This document shows, piece by piece, positions 34,320 through 42,288 of a stretch of 64,000 nt of DNA. Origin of the DNA: Actinotalea endophytica. GTDB lineage: Bacteria; Actinomycetota; Actinomycetes; Actinomycetales; Cellulomonadaceae. A program made the position numbers and the translations under genes. The notes below the pieces were generated by a model. The model saw only the letters and a list, made by a program, of their open reading frames with translations, did no database searches and was not told the DNA's origin. Location of the stretch: NCBI RefSeq assembly GCF_025717005.1, contig NZ_JAOVZU010000004.1:186001-250000 (forward strand), written 5' to 3'. Positions within the stretch are counted from its first letter, which is position 1. Each line of letters starts with the position of its first letter.

Positions 34320-35311
34320 GCCTGGTCCTCCCGGGATCCGGCGGTCGTCGTCGTGGCGGCGGCGTCGGAGCGCCTCGGCAGGCGCAGCGCGAAGACGCGC
34401 TCGGTCGCGGCAGGCATCGAGGTGGATCCCCGGCCGAAGTAGCGCTCGAGGTGGCCCTGGCCCCAGGACAGCAGGGAGGTCAGGAACAGGTACCAGATCG
34501 AGACGCAGATCAGCAGCGGGATGGTCTGGAAGTTGCGCGCGTAGATGGTCTGCGCGGAGTACATGAGGTCGGCCAGCGCGATGACCGAGACCATCGAGGT
34601 CATCTTGAGCATGCCGATCGTCTCGTTGCCGGTGGGCGGGACGATCACGCGCATCGCCTGCGGCAGCACGATCTGCCGGAAGGACTCGGTGCGGGTCATC
34701 CCGAGCGACGCCGCGGCCTCGGACTGCCCACGCGGGACGGCGAGGATCCCGGCGCGGACGATCTCGGAGAGGTAGGCGCCCTCGTTGAGGCCGAGGCCGA
34801 GGATCGCTGCGCTGAGCGGGGTGATGACGTCGTTGACGTTGGCCGACCACAGGGTCGGGCCGCCCGGGATCGCGATCGAGAGCTCCGGGTAGAGGTAGGC
34901 GAGGTTGTACCAGAAGACCAGCTGGACGAGGATCGGCGTCCCTCGGAAGAACCAGATGTAGACGCCGGCGACCCCGCGGAAGATCCGGCTGTGCGAGACC
35001 CGCATCGAGGCGAGCAGGATGCCGATCGCCAGGCCGATCACCATCGCCACGACGGTGAGGAACAGGGTCATCCAGAGGCCGTTGAGGATCGTCTCCGAGA
35101 AGAGGTACGTGAAGACGACGTCCCAGCCGAACCGCTCGTTGGTGATCAGCGAGTGGGCGAGGGCACCGAGCAGCAGCACGATGACCGCGTACCCCGCCCA
35201 CCTCCCGCGGTGGCGCAGCGGCACCGTGACGACGTCCGGGACCCGGAACGTGTCCGAGGTCGCCGGCGTCGAGGTTGCGCTCGATCCGGACGGCTTCTGG
35301 GAAGAGGGCAT
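34316..35311 (-). CDS. Polar-amino-acid-type ABC transporter permease
   Basis: 331-residue permease of the HisM/GlnP family with a cytoplasmic, Ser/Thr/Pro-rich N-terminus, about five membrane segments, the family block GVYIWFFRGTPILVQLVFWYNLAYLYPE and the EAA-type loop AASLGMTRTESFRQIVLPQAMRVIVPPTGNE. A single permease gene implies a homodimer. It lies 86 bases downstream of the binding protein, with a strong hairpin in the gap. Confidence 0.93.
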   Translation of the reverse strand: MPSSQKPSGSSATSTPATSDTFRVPDVVTVPLRHRGRWAGYAVIVLLLGALAHSLITNERFGWDVVFTYLFSETILNGLWMTLFLTVVAMVIGLAIGILLASMRVSHSRIFRGVAGVYIWFFRGTPILVQLVFWYNLAYLYPELSIAIPGGPTLWSANVNDVITPLSAAILGLGLNEGAYLSEIVRAGILAVPRGQSEAAASLGMTRTESFRQIVLPQAMRVIVPPTGNETIGMLKMTSMVSVIALADLMYSAQTIYARNFQTIPLLICVSIWYLFLTSLLSWGQGHLERYFGRGSTSMPAATERVFALRLPRRSDAAATTTTAGSREDQA

Positions 35312-35350
35312 GGCGGTTCCTTAGCGGAGACGGTCTGGTGCGGCCGCGGG

Positions 35351-35390
35351 CGCGGGGGCGGGGAGGGAGACAGGGCTCCCCGCCCCCGCG
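35351..35390 (-). terminator. Intra-operon hairpin between binding protein and permease
   Basis: A perfect 14-bp stem (CGCGGGGGCGGGGA / TCCCCGCCCCCGCG) with a 12-base loop, 8 bases after the binding-protein stop and before the permease start. It probably causes partial termination or protects the upstream mRNA, so the binding protein is made in excess. Confidence 0.7.
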
Positions 35391-35397
35391 TCCGGCG

Positions 35398-36294
35398 TCA
35401 CTCGCCGATCGGGTTCGTGGTGGCGAGGTTGATGCCGGGCTCCGTCCGAGCCCGCGGGGAGATGTCCCAGTCGTCGAGGATCGACTCGTAGGTGCCGTCG
35501 TCGACGATCTCCTGCAGTCCCTGCTGCCAGGCCTGGATCATCGCGTCGTCGTCCTGGTTGAAGATCATGCCGAGGTAGAGCTTCGGGAGCTCGGAGTTGT
35601 GGTGGACGACGAGGTCCACCGGCGAGGACTGGTTCAGGTAGGCCGCGGCTGCGGTGTCCTGCACGACGAAGTCGACGCGGCCCGAGTACAGGGCGTTGTA
35701 GGTGTCCGCGGCCGAGGGGAACTCGTTGACCGTCACCTCGTCGAGGCCCGCGTCGGCGCACTGCGGGTTGATGGTGTCGGTGATGATCGACACGGTGTCG
35801 AAGCCGGTCTGGGCCCCCATCGACTCACCGCACACGGACAGCGGGTCGGTGTCGTTGATCGGGCCGTCGTAGTCGGCCGTGGTGATGACCGCGGTCTCGG
35901 CGTAGATGAAGTCGAGGAACGTCACCTGCTCCTCGCGCTCGGCGCGGTCGGAGATGCACTCCATCGCGAGGTCGTAACGACCGCTCTGGACGCCGGGGAT
36001 GAGCGAGTCGAAGTCGGTGTTCTCGACCTCGAGCGTCACGCCGATCCGGTCCGCGATCGCGTTCCAGATGTCCGGCTCGAAGCCGACCATCTCGCCGGAG
36101 TCGTCGATCCACTCGCACGGCGGGTAGTTGGCGTCGGTGGCGAGCGTCACGGTGGTGCCCGCGATGCCGTCCGAGCTCGCGTCGTCGGTGGCGGTCGTGG
36201 TGGCGGTGCCGTCGGCGCTGGCACTGCTGCAGGCGGCGAGCCCGAAGGCCATGCCGATGACTGTCGTCATGGTGATGGTGCGGTGTCGAAGCAC
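35398..36294 (-). CDS. Amino-acid-type substrate-binding lipoprotein (SBP family 3)
   Basis: 298 residues from GTG 36294 (GGGAG 5 bases upstream; the longer frame to 36420 reads through an Arg/Pro-rich non-signal region). The signal peptide ends in a lipobox (LAAC). The mature protein shows the family 3 pattern: TVTLATDANYPPCEWIDDSGEMVGFEPDIWNAIADRIG, then AMECISDRAEREEQVTFLDFIY, in which the conserved Arg binds a ligand alpha-carboxylate, and NPQCADAGLDEVTVNEFPSAADTYNALYSGRVDFVVQDTAAAAYL. An amino acid or amino-acid conjugate such as an opine is therefore the expected ligand. First gene of the importer/SDR/cucumopine-like operon. Confidence 0.92.
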   Translation of the reverse strand: MLRHRTITMTTVIGMAFGLAACSSASADGTATTTATDDASSDGIAGTTVTLATDANYPPCEWIDDSGEMVGFEPDIWNAIADRIGVTLEVENTDFDSLIPGVQSGRYDLAMECISDRAEREEQVTFLDFIYAETAVITTADYDGPINDTDPLSVCGESMGAQTGFDTVSIITDTINPQCADAGLDEVTVNEFPSAADTYNALYSGRVDFVVQDTAAAAYLNQSSPVDLVVHHNSELPKLYLGMIFNQDDDAMIQAWQQGLQEIVDDGTYESILDDWDISPRARTEPGINLATTNPIGE

Positions 36295-36441
36295 GTTCGC
36301 TCCCAGGGTCGGTCGGTGACGGGCGGGGGTGGTCCGCGGGCCTCGGGGCCCATCCGGCACGACGATCCTCTGGAATGAAACTTTGCCGAGCAAGACTCCT
36401 CTGAATGGATTTACACACACGTAACCGCGACGCGGCTGATT

Positions 36442-37917
36442 TCACACGGCCGACACGACCGGACGCTCGGCGGACCCCGGCTCCCGGGCCGCCCGGCGAC
36501 GCTCGACGATCCAGCTCACCGCCACGAGCACGAGCGCGACGACGACGATGCCGATCGCCACCGCCGAGGCGGCGCCGACCCCGCCGACGACCGTCTGGTC
36601 CGGCGAGTCCACTGCCGACGCGACCGCCACGGCGTTGAGCACCGCCACGCCGACGGCGCCACCGGTCTGCTGCGCCGACGCCTGCAGCGACGAGGCGATC
36701 CCGCTGCGGCTCAACGGCACCCGCCTGAGCACCGCGGCGAGGGACGGGAAGCCGACCAGGGCCTGCCCGGCCCCGACCAGCACCAGGACCAGCAGCAACG
36801 TCGGGAGGTACGTGGTCGACGGGCGCAGCGTGGCCAACGTCGCCGCACCGAGGCCGGTGCAGACCAGGCCCGGGACGATCAGCGCCTGCGGCCGGACCCG
36901 GTGGAGCAGGCGGCGCACCACGAACGAGTTCAGGGTCAGGATGGTCAGCGTCACGGGCAGGAAGGACAACCCGGTCTGCAGCGCGGAGAAGCCGAGCCCA
37001 CGCTGCTCGAACAGCGTGATGAACAGGAACAGCGCGTTCATGCCCATCCCGCTCACGGCCGCAGCGAGCAGGGCGGACGCGGACGGGGCGTCGCCGAAGA
37101 TCCCCCGCGGCACGAGCGGCATCCGCGAGGTACGACGGCGCCAGGCGAAGCCGCCGATCGCGGCAGCGCCGAGCACCCCGACCAGGAGCCGGATCTCGAC
37201 CCGACCGTCGGCGGGCAGGGCCGCCGCGATGCCGAGACCGGCCACGCCGCCGGTGAGCAGCGCCGCCTCGACGACGTCGACCCGGGTGCGCTCCGGTACA
37301 TGGTCGCGCTCCAGGAAGAGGCGGCTGCCGACCAGCGCGAGGACCGCGAACGGCACGAGGGTGGCGAAGCACGCACGCCAGCTCAGGTACTGCGTCAGCG
37401 CTCCCCCGAGGAGCAGCCCGACCGCGGCCCCCGACGCCGCGATCGACCCGTACACGGCGAGGGCCCGGCTCCGTTCGGCGGGGTCGGTGAACGTCGTGGT
37501 GAGCTTGCTCACCCCGGCCGGGACGAGGAGCGCGGCGAACAGCCCCTGCACGCTGGTCGCGACGAGGAACTGCCACCCCGCCTGCGACAGGCCGGCGACG
37601 GCCGCCGAGCACGCGAAGCCGGTCAGCGCGAGCATCAGGGCGCGCCGGGCGCCGAGGCGATCGGTCAACGACCCGCCGAGCACCAGGAAGCTGCCGAACA
37701 CGAGCGTGTAGCCGGCGACGATCCACGCCCGCGACGCGTCGGCGATCTCCAGGTCGGCCTGGATGCTGGGGATGGCGACGCTGGTCAGCGCCGAGTTCAT
37801 CACCACCATCAGCTGCGCCACGCCGATGGCCACGAGGCCCAGCCAGCGCCGGCGGTCCGGAACGCGGCGGAGGGGCCCCGGATCGCCGTCCGAGGCCCCT
37901 CCGTCCAGCACGGTCAT
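36442..37917 (-). CDS. MFS transporter, DHA2/EmrB-like (14 TM)
   Basis: 491-residue proton-coupled transporter with about 14 hydrophobic segments. Motif A is LGGSLTDRLGARRALM after TM2, and the N-terminal NSALTSVAIPSIQADL pattern is typical of the DHA2 group. ATG 37917 overlaps the stop of the small deglycosidase subunit by one base (TGATG), so it is the last gene of the C-deglycosidase operon. DHA2 members are mostly exporters. Here it could export released aglycone or import the glycoside; position in the operon favours a pathway role. Confidence 0.9.
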   Translation of the reverse strand: MTVLDGGASDGDPGPLRRVPDRRRWLGLVAIGVAQLMVVMNSALTSVAIPSIQADLEIADASRAWIVAGYTLVFGSFLVLGGSLTDRLGARRALMLALTGFACSAAVAGLSQAGWQFLVATSVQGLFAALLVPAGVSKLTTTFTDPAERSRALAVYGSIAASGAAVGLLLGGALTQYLSWRACFATLVPFAVLALVGSRLFLERDHVPERTRVDVVEAALLTGGVAGLGIAAALPADGRVEIRLLVGVLGAAAIGGFAWRRRTSRMPLVPRGIFGDAPSASALLAAAVSGMGMNALFLFITLFEQRGLGFSALQTGLSFLPVTLTILTLNSFVVRRLLHRVRPQALIVPGLVCTGLGAATLATLRPSTTYLPTLLLVLVLVGAGQALVGFPSLAAVLRRVPLSRSGIASSLQASAQQTGGAVGVAVLNAVAVASAVDSPDQTVVGGVGAASAVAIGIVVVALVLVAVSWIVERRRAAREPGSAERPVVSAV

Positions 37918-38303
37918 CAGTCGAGCGTGACGGTGCGCGCGCAGCGGGTGCGCGACGGGAACGGCAGGTAGCTGATCCGCAGGACCTCGATCGCCTCGAC
38001 CGTGTGCTCGCCGCGCAGACCGCCGGGCCGGAGCACCGTGACCGTGGCGGTGTCGGTCAGCTCCCATCGGGTGTCGTAGTCGGTCTCGAGCTCGTCGAAG
38101 GTCCAGGTCCGGTCCCCGAGCGAGAAGCGCAGGGCGTCGGTGGGGACGGCCTCGCCGTCGACCGTGATCTCGAAGGGCTCGACCATCGAGACCCCGAGGC
38201 CCCGGTAGTACGCGATCCGGGAGTCGAACGCGAAGCCGACGGTCTCGTCACCCTCCGTGACGTTGCGCACCGTGCCCTCGCCGATGACGTACGAGTCGAA
38301 CAT
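37917..38303 (-). CDS. C-glycoside deglycosidase beta subunit (DUF6379-like), copy 1
   Basis: 128 residues, predicted beta-rich. It matches the small subunit of C-deglycosidases (CarC, DfgB, DgpB), which with the TIM-barrel alpha subunit cleaves the C-C bond between a 3-keto sugar and an aromatic aglycone. Family-like features: MFDSYVIGEGTVRNV start, YYRGLGVSMVEPFEITVDGE, GDRTWTFDELE and a C-terminal LRISYLPFPSRTRC. The same layout recurs in the proteins at 43312-43701 and 40442-40852. It begins 3 bases after the alpha subunit stop. The assignment rests on size, motif pattern and invariable pairing with the alpha-type gene. Confidence 0.75.
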   Translation of the reverse strand: MFDSYVIGEGTVRNVTEGDETVGFAFDSRIAYYRGLGVSMVEPFEITVDGEAVPTDALRFSLGDRTWTFDELETDYDTRWELTDTATVTVLRPGGLRGEHTVEAIEVLRISYLPFPSRTRCARTVTLD

Positions 38304-38306
38304 CAG

Positions 38307-39302
38307 TCACTCTCCCTGGTCGTCGGCCGCGATGAGCCGCTTCATCATCTGCTGGTGCAGGCCCACCTGGCCGTAGGCGTCGACCGCCTGGATGTCCTGG
38401 ATGTGGCGGTTGCCCTCGTACTCGCTGTTCAGGTACCCGCGGTACCCGCCCTTCTTGAGGGCCGCGATGATCTCGTCGTAGGGGATCGAGTACTCCTCGC
38501 CGCTGTCGAGCATCTCGTAGAACTTGGCGTGGATGTGGATGATCTGGTCGACGTGGTCGGTCAGCCGGGCCGGGTCGGAGTCGATGAAGTGCGTCGTCAT
38601 CCGCGCGAAGTTCACGGTCAGCGGGTCCGCGCCGGAGGCCTCGACCTCGTCGAACAGGGCCTGGGTGTCGCCCTGCTCGTCGTAGTTCTTGACGCAGCGG
38701 GCCACGACGTCCGGGTCGGCGCCGTCGCGCAGCGCCCGGTCGATGATCACCCTCGGGAACTTCCGCACGAAGATCCCGAGGTCGGGGACGCAACCGACCA
38801 CGTCGGTGCCGACCCGCTCCGAGACGTCCAGGTGCCGCTTGATCCAGTCGTCGTCGAAGCTCCACGGCGAGTGGATCTCGACGCCCATCTTCACGCCCTT
38901 GTCACGGGCGTACGGCGCGGCCGCCTCGACCACGCTCGGCGGCGTGTTGACGATGATCCGGATGTTCCGGGCCGGCAGCTTCGCCGCGTGGTCGATGTCC
39001 CGGTGCAGCGAGGCCACCATCTCGTCGTGGGTCAGCTCGCGGTGCTTGTACTTCTTGGTGTCGAGGAACATGTCGTGCGCCACCGAGACGGTGCCGTACT
39101 TCTCCATCCACCCGGCGAAGGTCGCGTAGAACTCGTCGCTCAGGTCGGGGAAGCCCGGCATCATCTGCTCGGCGAGCGTCTCGATGCCCTCGGCGCCGAG
39201 CTCGGCCGCGGCGGCGATGCAGCCCTCGAGGTCCCGCTTGCCCTCGAAGTAGTCGTCCTGGAACGAGTACAGGCTCGCTCCCGTCCGGATGTCATGTGCC
39301 AT
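38307..39302 (-). CDS. C-glycoside deglycosidase alpha subunit (TIM barrel), copy 1
   Basis: 331-residue xylose-isomerase-like TIM barrel resembling CarB, DfgA and DgpC. In that family a divalent metal and His/Glu residues deprotonate a 3-keto C-glycoside so that the aglycone leaves and a 3-keto glucal forms. Strand-end candidates for metal binding are Glu142 and His144 (GVEIHSPWS), Asp174 (VPDLGIF), the His pair in IIHIHAKFYEM near 274 and Glu in LNSEYEGNRH near 300. It lies 108 bases after copy 2 alpha and is coupled to its beta subunit. The strongest alpha/beta match in the window together with copy 3. Confidence 0.78.
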   Translation of the reverse strand: MAHDIRTGASLYSFQDDYFEGKRDLEGCIAAAAELGAEGIETLAEQMMPGFPDLSDEFYATFAGWMEKYGTVSVAHDMFLDTKKYKHRELTHDEMVASLHRDIDHAAKLPARNIRIIVNTPPSVVEAAAPYARDKGVKMGVEIHSPWSFDDDWIKRHLDVSERVGTDVVGCVPDLGIFVRKFPRVIIDRALRDGADPDVVARCVKNYDEQGDTQALFDEVEASGADPLTVNFARMTTHFIDSDPARLTDHVDQIIHIHAKFYEMLDSGEEYSIPYDEIIAALKKGGYRGYLNSEYEGNRHIQDIQAVDAYGQVGLHQQMMKRLIAADDQGE

Positions 39303-39410
39303 TCCCGTGAACCCTTCTCTGCTGCTTGCGATGATCGTGCCGCGCTGGTCCGCGCCGGCGCGTGACTGTCTGGTGCTGGTCCCCGACCCGGACCGTCCGG
39401 GCCGGACGCC

Positions 39411-40442
39411 TCAGCCGGCCGCGGCCGTGAGGCTCCTGCGCAGGAGGGCCTGCTGGGACGCGACCACGTCGAACGCGTCGACGGTCCCGGGCGGGGCGAA
39501 GACGTGCCCCTCCCACTCGGTCGAGATCCAGCCCTGGTAGCGGCTGTCGACCAGCACCGTCGCGATCGAGGGGTAGTCGATCGACGGCTCGTCGCCGACC
39601 TCGTCGAACTCGTAGCACTTGCCGTGCACGTGCACGATGCGCGGTGCGAGCTCGGCCCAGGTCTCGGCCGCGGCGCGACCGTGCATGGTGAACACCAGGG
39701 TCGCCGCGCCGACCGCGTCGTCGGGCTCCCCTGCCGCGCGCGAGGCCTCGGCCCACGCGCCGAAGTTCGCGAACTGGTTGCCCGGGCTGAGCCAGGCCTG
39801 GGTGAGACCGTCGGCGGCGCCCTCCGACAGACCCCGCGCCCGCAGGTCCGCGAGGACGCCCTCCGGGACCCGGCGCATGGTGCTGCTGAAGTCCGGGATG
39901 AAGCCGAGCAACGGGGAGTCGACCGACTCGTAGAACTCCCGGACCCGCATGATCGCCGGCGAGACGGCGCTCTCCGGCGCGTGGATCTCCATGCCCATCC
40001 GGATCCCGTGCTTCTCGGCGCGGGCGAGGCAGCGCTCGATCACCGCGGGGTCGGCGCCGATCTGGATCCGGACCACCGGGAAGCCGAGCGCGGCGGCGGT
40101 GTCCAGCTGGCGGTTGAGGTAGTCGACCATCTCGTCGCGGTCGAGCGAGCGGTCGGCCCGCAGTGCCACGTCCACGTTCGAGCCCAGGCAGGTCGGGACG
40201 ATCCCGAACCGGTCCACCAGGCCGCGCCAGAGGGACACGCTGTCGGCATCGACCTCGGGGAAGGTGCGCAGGCTCTGGAAGCCGACGATCTCCACGCCGG
40301 GGCCCAGACCCCGCCCGGCGACCTCCGCGACCAGGCCGGTCAGGTCGTACTGCCGGGACCACCACTCGTTGGTGAACGAGTACAGCGTCACGCCGAGCGA
40401 GATGCCGGTGCCCGCGACGTCCACGTTGGTGTCGGTCATCAT
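39411..40442 (-). CDS. TIM-barrel sugar isomerase/deglycosidase alpha-like, copy 2
   Basis: 343 residues; divergent third member of the alpha family. Shared strand ends: GMEIHAPES (Glu/His), IPDFSSTM (Asp), VHVHGKCYEFDE and ISTEWEGHVF. It carries an insertion around residues 205-250 (GLTQAWLSPGNQFANFGAWAEASRAAG). ATG 40442 overlaps the stop of its beta-like partner by one base (TGATGATG; a second ATG at 40439 is equivalent). Because it diverges from copies 1 and 3 it may act on another class of glycoside or be a downstream isomerase/hydratase of the 3-keto product. Confidence 0.7.
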   Translation of the reverse strand: MMTDTNVDVAGTGISLGVTLYSFTNEWWSRQYDLTGLVAEVAGRGLGPGVEIVGFQSLRTFPEVDADSVSLWRGLVDRFGIVPTCLGSNVDVALRADRSLDRDEMVDYLNRQLDTAAALGFPVVRIQIGADPAVIERCLARAEKHGIRMGMEIHAPESAVSPAIMRVREFYESVDSPLLGFIPDFSSTMRRVPEGVLADLRARGLSEGAADGLTQAWLSPGNQFANFGAWAEASRAAGEPDDAVGAATLVFTMHGRAAAETWAELAPRIVHVHGKCYEFDEVGDEPSIDYPSIATVLVDSRYQGWISTEWEGHVFAPPGTVDAFDVVASQQALLRRSLTAAAG

Positions 40443-40852
40443 CACTGCTCCCCGCTGCGGACGACGGGCAGGGTGCCGCCATCCTGCACGTGCCGGACGA
40501 GGGCCTTGTCCGGCCCGATGAGGATGTAGGGGATCCGGATCTCGGCCTCGACCCGGAGCTCGACCTGCGTCGCGTCGAGCGTCGCGGGTACGACGAGCCA
40601 CCCCGTGTCCTGGACGAACCAGAACGTCTCGTGCTTCGCCGCGAGCTCGGTGCACGGGATCGTGGCGTCGCCGAGACGGAGCTCGAGCTGGTCGACGCCG
40701 AAGCGCTGCCCGTCGAGCGTGACGGCGACGGACTCCCAGCAGGACAGCGGGAGGCTCCGGTACCACGGGACCCGGACCGGGACGAGAGTCCGGTCGGCCG
40801 CCGCGACGACGGCGTCGCCGGGTGAGATGAGTCGGTCCGTGACGCTCGTCAT
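40442..40852 (-). CDS. C-glycoside deglycosidase beta-like subunit, copy 2
   Basis: 136-residue beta-rich small protein in the DUF6379/CarC-like group: VPWYRSLPLSCWESVAVTLDGQRF, LGDATIPCTELAAKHETFWFVQDTGWLVV and AEIRIPYILIGPDKALVRHVQ follow the same strand pattern as copies 1 and 3 but lack their YYRG element (WYRS here). ATG 40852 with GGGGAGG 5 bases upstream. It directly precedes its alpha-like partner. First full-size gene of the leftward five-gene operon whose promoter lies at 40984-41012. Confidence 0.7.
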   Translation of the reverse strand: MTSVTDRLISPGDAVVAAADRTLVPVRVPWYRSLPLSCWESVAVTLDGQRFGVDQLELRLGDATIPCTELAAKHETFWFVQDTGWLVVPATLDATQVELRVEAEIRIPYILIGPDKALVRHVQDGGTLPVVRSGEQ

Positions 40853-40932
40853 GAGAGCCTCCCCGGCAGGTCGCTGCCCTGGGGCGCGAGCCCTCGTCGA
40901 GTCGTCACAGCACCGTTGAGCGGGTGCGCCAT
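40849..40932 (-). CDS. Possible 27-residue leader ORF coupled to beta-2 gene
   Basis: ATG 40932 has AAGGGG about 5 bases upstream; the 27-codon frame (MAHPLNGAVTTRRGLAPQGS...) ends with TGA overlapping the ATG of the beta-like gene (ATGA). It lies between the mapped promoter and the first structural gene. It could be a leader peptide that couples translation, or a chance frame in GC-rich DNA. No homolog is known to me. Confidence 0.3.
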   Translation of the reverse strand: MAHPLNGAVTTRRGLAPQGSDLPGRLS

Positions 40933-40983
40933 CGGGACCCCTTCTCGCACACGGTTCTGAGAGTGTTGGTCGTACGGTCGTCC

Positions 40984-41012
40984 ATCATATGCACTGTCGG
41001 TGCATAAGACAA
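40984..41012 (-). promoter_or_regulatory. Promoter of the leftward C-deglycosidase operon
   Basis: On the minus strand TTGTCT and TATGAT are separated by exactly 17 bases, close to the sigma-70-type consensus. The -10 lies about 52 bases upstream of the leader ORF and 132 bases upstream of the beta-like gene. The spacer is filled by the inverted repeat at 40988-41006. Confidence 0.75.
40988..41006. promoter_or_regulatory. Operator 1: TATGCAC-N5-GTGCATA
   Basis: A perfect 7-bp inverted repeat with a 5-base centre, located between the -35 and -10 of the leftward promoter, so a bound protein would block RNA polymerase. The same 7-5-7 architecture recurs at 41092-41110 by the divergent promoter. 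Confidence 0.75.
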
Positions 41013-41075
41013 CGCCTGATTTGGAGACGCATGCCGTCTGCCGTGCCACTAGAGCGTCGTCCGACACACTAGAGA

Positions 41076-41104
41076 TTGCATCCGTCCCGACTTATGCATA
41101 TCAT
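41076..41104 (+). promoter_or_regulatory. Promoter of the rightward dehydrogenase/deglycosidase operon
   Basis: TTGCAT and TATCAT separated by 17 bases, 37 bases upstream of the Gfo/Idh/MocA start (41142). The -10 is embedded in operator 2. Confidence 0.65.
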
Positions 41105-41114
41105 GTGCGCAAGT
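41090..41114. promoter_or_regulatory. Operator 2 overlapping the rightward -10
   Basis: A 25-base imperfect palindrome with outer arms ACTT and AAGT. Its core, TATGCAT-N5-GTGCGCA, has the same spacing and nearly the same half-sites as operator 1 (TATGCAC-N5-GTGCATA). One repressor therefore probably controls both operons. The cognate regulator is not obvious; the nearest are the ROK proteins at 43797-44981 and 51116-52396. Confidence 0.65.
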
Positions 41115-41141
41115 CCTGATGCTGTCGTCCGAGGAGATTCC

Positions 41142-42233
41142 ATGCAGCACCGATTCGTGATCGTCGGCTACGGCACGATGGGGTTCACCCACACCCGCAA
41201 CCTGACGGCCCTCGGCATCGAGGTCGCAGGCATCGTCGACATCGACCCCGTAGCGCGCGACGAGGCGGCCGAAGCCGGCCTGCACGTCTACCCGGACCTC
41301 GACGCGGCATGCGCGGACGACACGGCCGACGTCCTGTTCATCTGCACGCCCAACGAGGTGCACCGGCCGATCGCCCTCGCCGGGCTCGCGGCCGGCAAGC
41401 ACGTCGTCACCGAGAAGCCCGCCATGCTCGGCTCGGCCGAGATCGAAGAGGTCATGGCCGCGGCCGAGGCCGCGGACCGCCGGTTCATCGTCCACCAGAA
41501 CCGACGCTGGGACGAGGACTACCTCGTCATGAAGGAGATGTTCGAGGCCCGGACCATCGGTGAGGTGACGTTCATCGAGACCCGCGTCGACGGCTCGCGC
41601 GGCATCCCCGGGGACTGGCGGCGCGACCCCGAGCGCGGCGGCGGCATGGTCCTGGACTGGGGCGTGCACCTGGTCGACCGCCTGCTGCTCATGGTCCCGG
41701 CCCCGGTGCGCACCGTGTACGCGCGACTCAGCTACGCGCTCGGCGCCCCCGTCGAGGACGGCTTCACCATCTACCTCACGTTCGCCAACGGCGTCGAGGC
41801 GCTCGCTGCGTGCACCACCGACAACTACGCGCCGCGACCAAAGTTCCACATGACCGGCCGGCGCGGCACGGCGACGGTGGACGACTGGGAGATGCACGGC
41901 AAGGTCGTGCGCCGGGTCGAGGACGTCGAGCCCGACGCCAAGCCGATCGTCGCCGGCAAGGGCATGACCAAGACCATGGCGCCGCGGATCGTCGACTACG
42001 GCAAGCTCGCGAAGGTCCAGGACAACGTCGAGGTCCTGCCCCTGCCGCGGGTCGAGTCGGACATCAACGACTTCTACCGCAACGTGATCGCCGCGATCGA
42101 GGGCACGGCGGAACCGGCCGTGACCACCCCCTCGGTGCTGCGCTGCATGCGGGTGCTCGAGGCCGCGCGGCGCTCGCACGAGCAGGACGTCGTCGTCGAC
42201 CTCTCCGGCACCGACACCTACCTCGCGTCCTGA
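41142..42233 (+). CDS. Gfo/Idh/MocA-family dehydrogenase (DgpA-like role)
   Basis: 363-residue NAD(P)-dependent sugar dehydrogenase. N-terminal Rossmann motif VIVGYGTMGFTH, the family EKP block (VTEKPAMLGSAEI) near residue 95, and the catalytic segment GGGMVLDWGVHLVDRLLLM with the conserved Asp and His. ATG 41142, GAGGAG 5 bases upstream. In human-gut puerarin metabolism a Gfo/Idh/MocA enzyme (DgpA) oxidises C3 of the glucosyl group so that the alpha/beta deglycosidase can act. This gene directly precedes alpha-3 and beta-3, so the same role is inferred. Its reverse activity could reduce the 3-keto sugar released. Confidence 0.85.
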   Translation: MQHRFVIVGYGTMGFTHTRNLTALGIEVAGIVDIDPVARDEAAEAGLHVYPDLDAACADDTADVLFICTPNEVHRPIALAGLAAGKHVVTEKPAMLGSAEIEEVMAAAEAADRRFIVHQNRRWDEDYLVMKEMFEARTIGEVTFIETRVDGSRGIPGDWRRDPERGGGMVLDWGVHLVDRLLLMVPAPVRTVYARLSYALGAPVEDGFTIYLTFANGVEALAACTTDNYAPRPKFHMTGRRGTATVDDWEMHGKVVRRVEDVEPDAKPIVAGKGMTKTMAPRIVDYGKLAKVQDNVEVLPLPRVESDINDFYRNVIAAIEGTAEPAVTTPSVLRCMRVLEAARRSHEQDVVVDLSGTDTYLAS

Positions 42234-42288
42234 CCACCGTCCTGACCCGCCTCCACGTGAGCACCGGCCCGCAGCCCGAAGGAACCCG

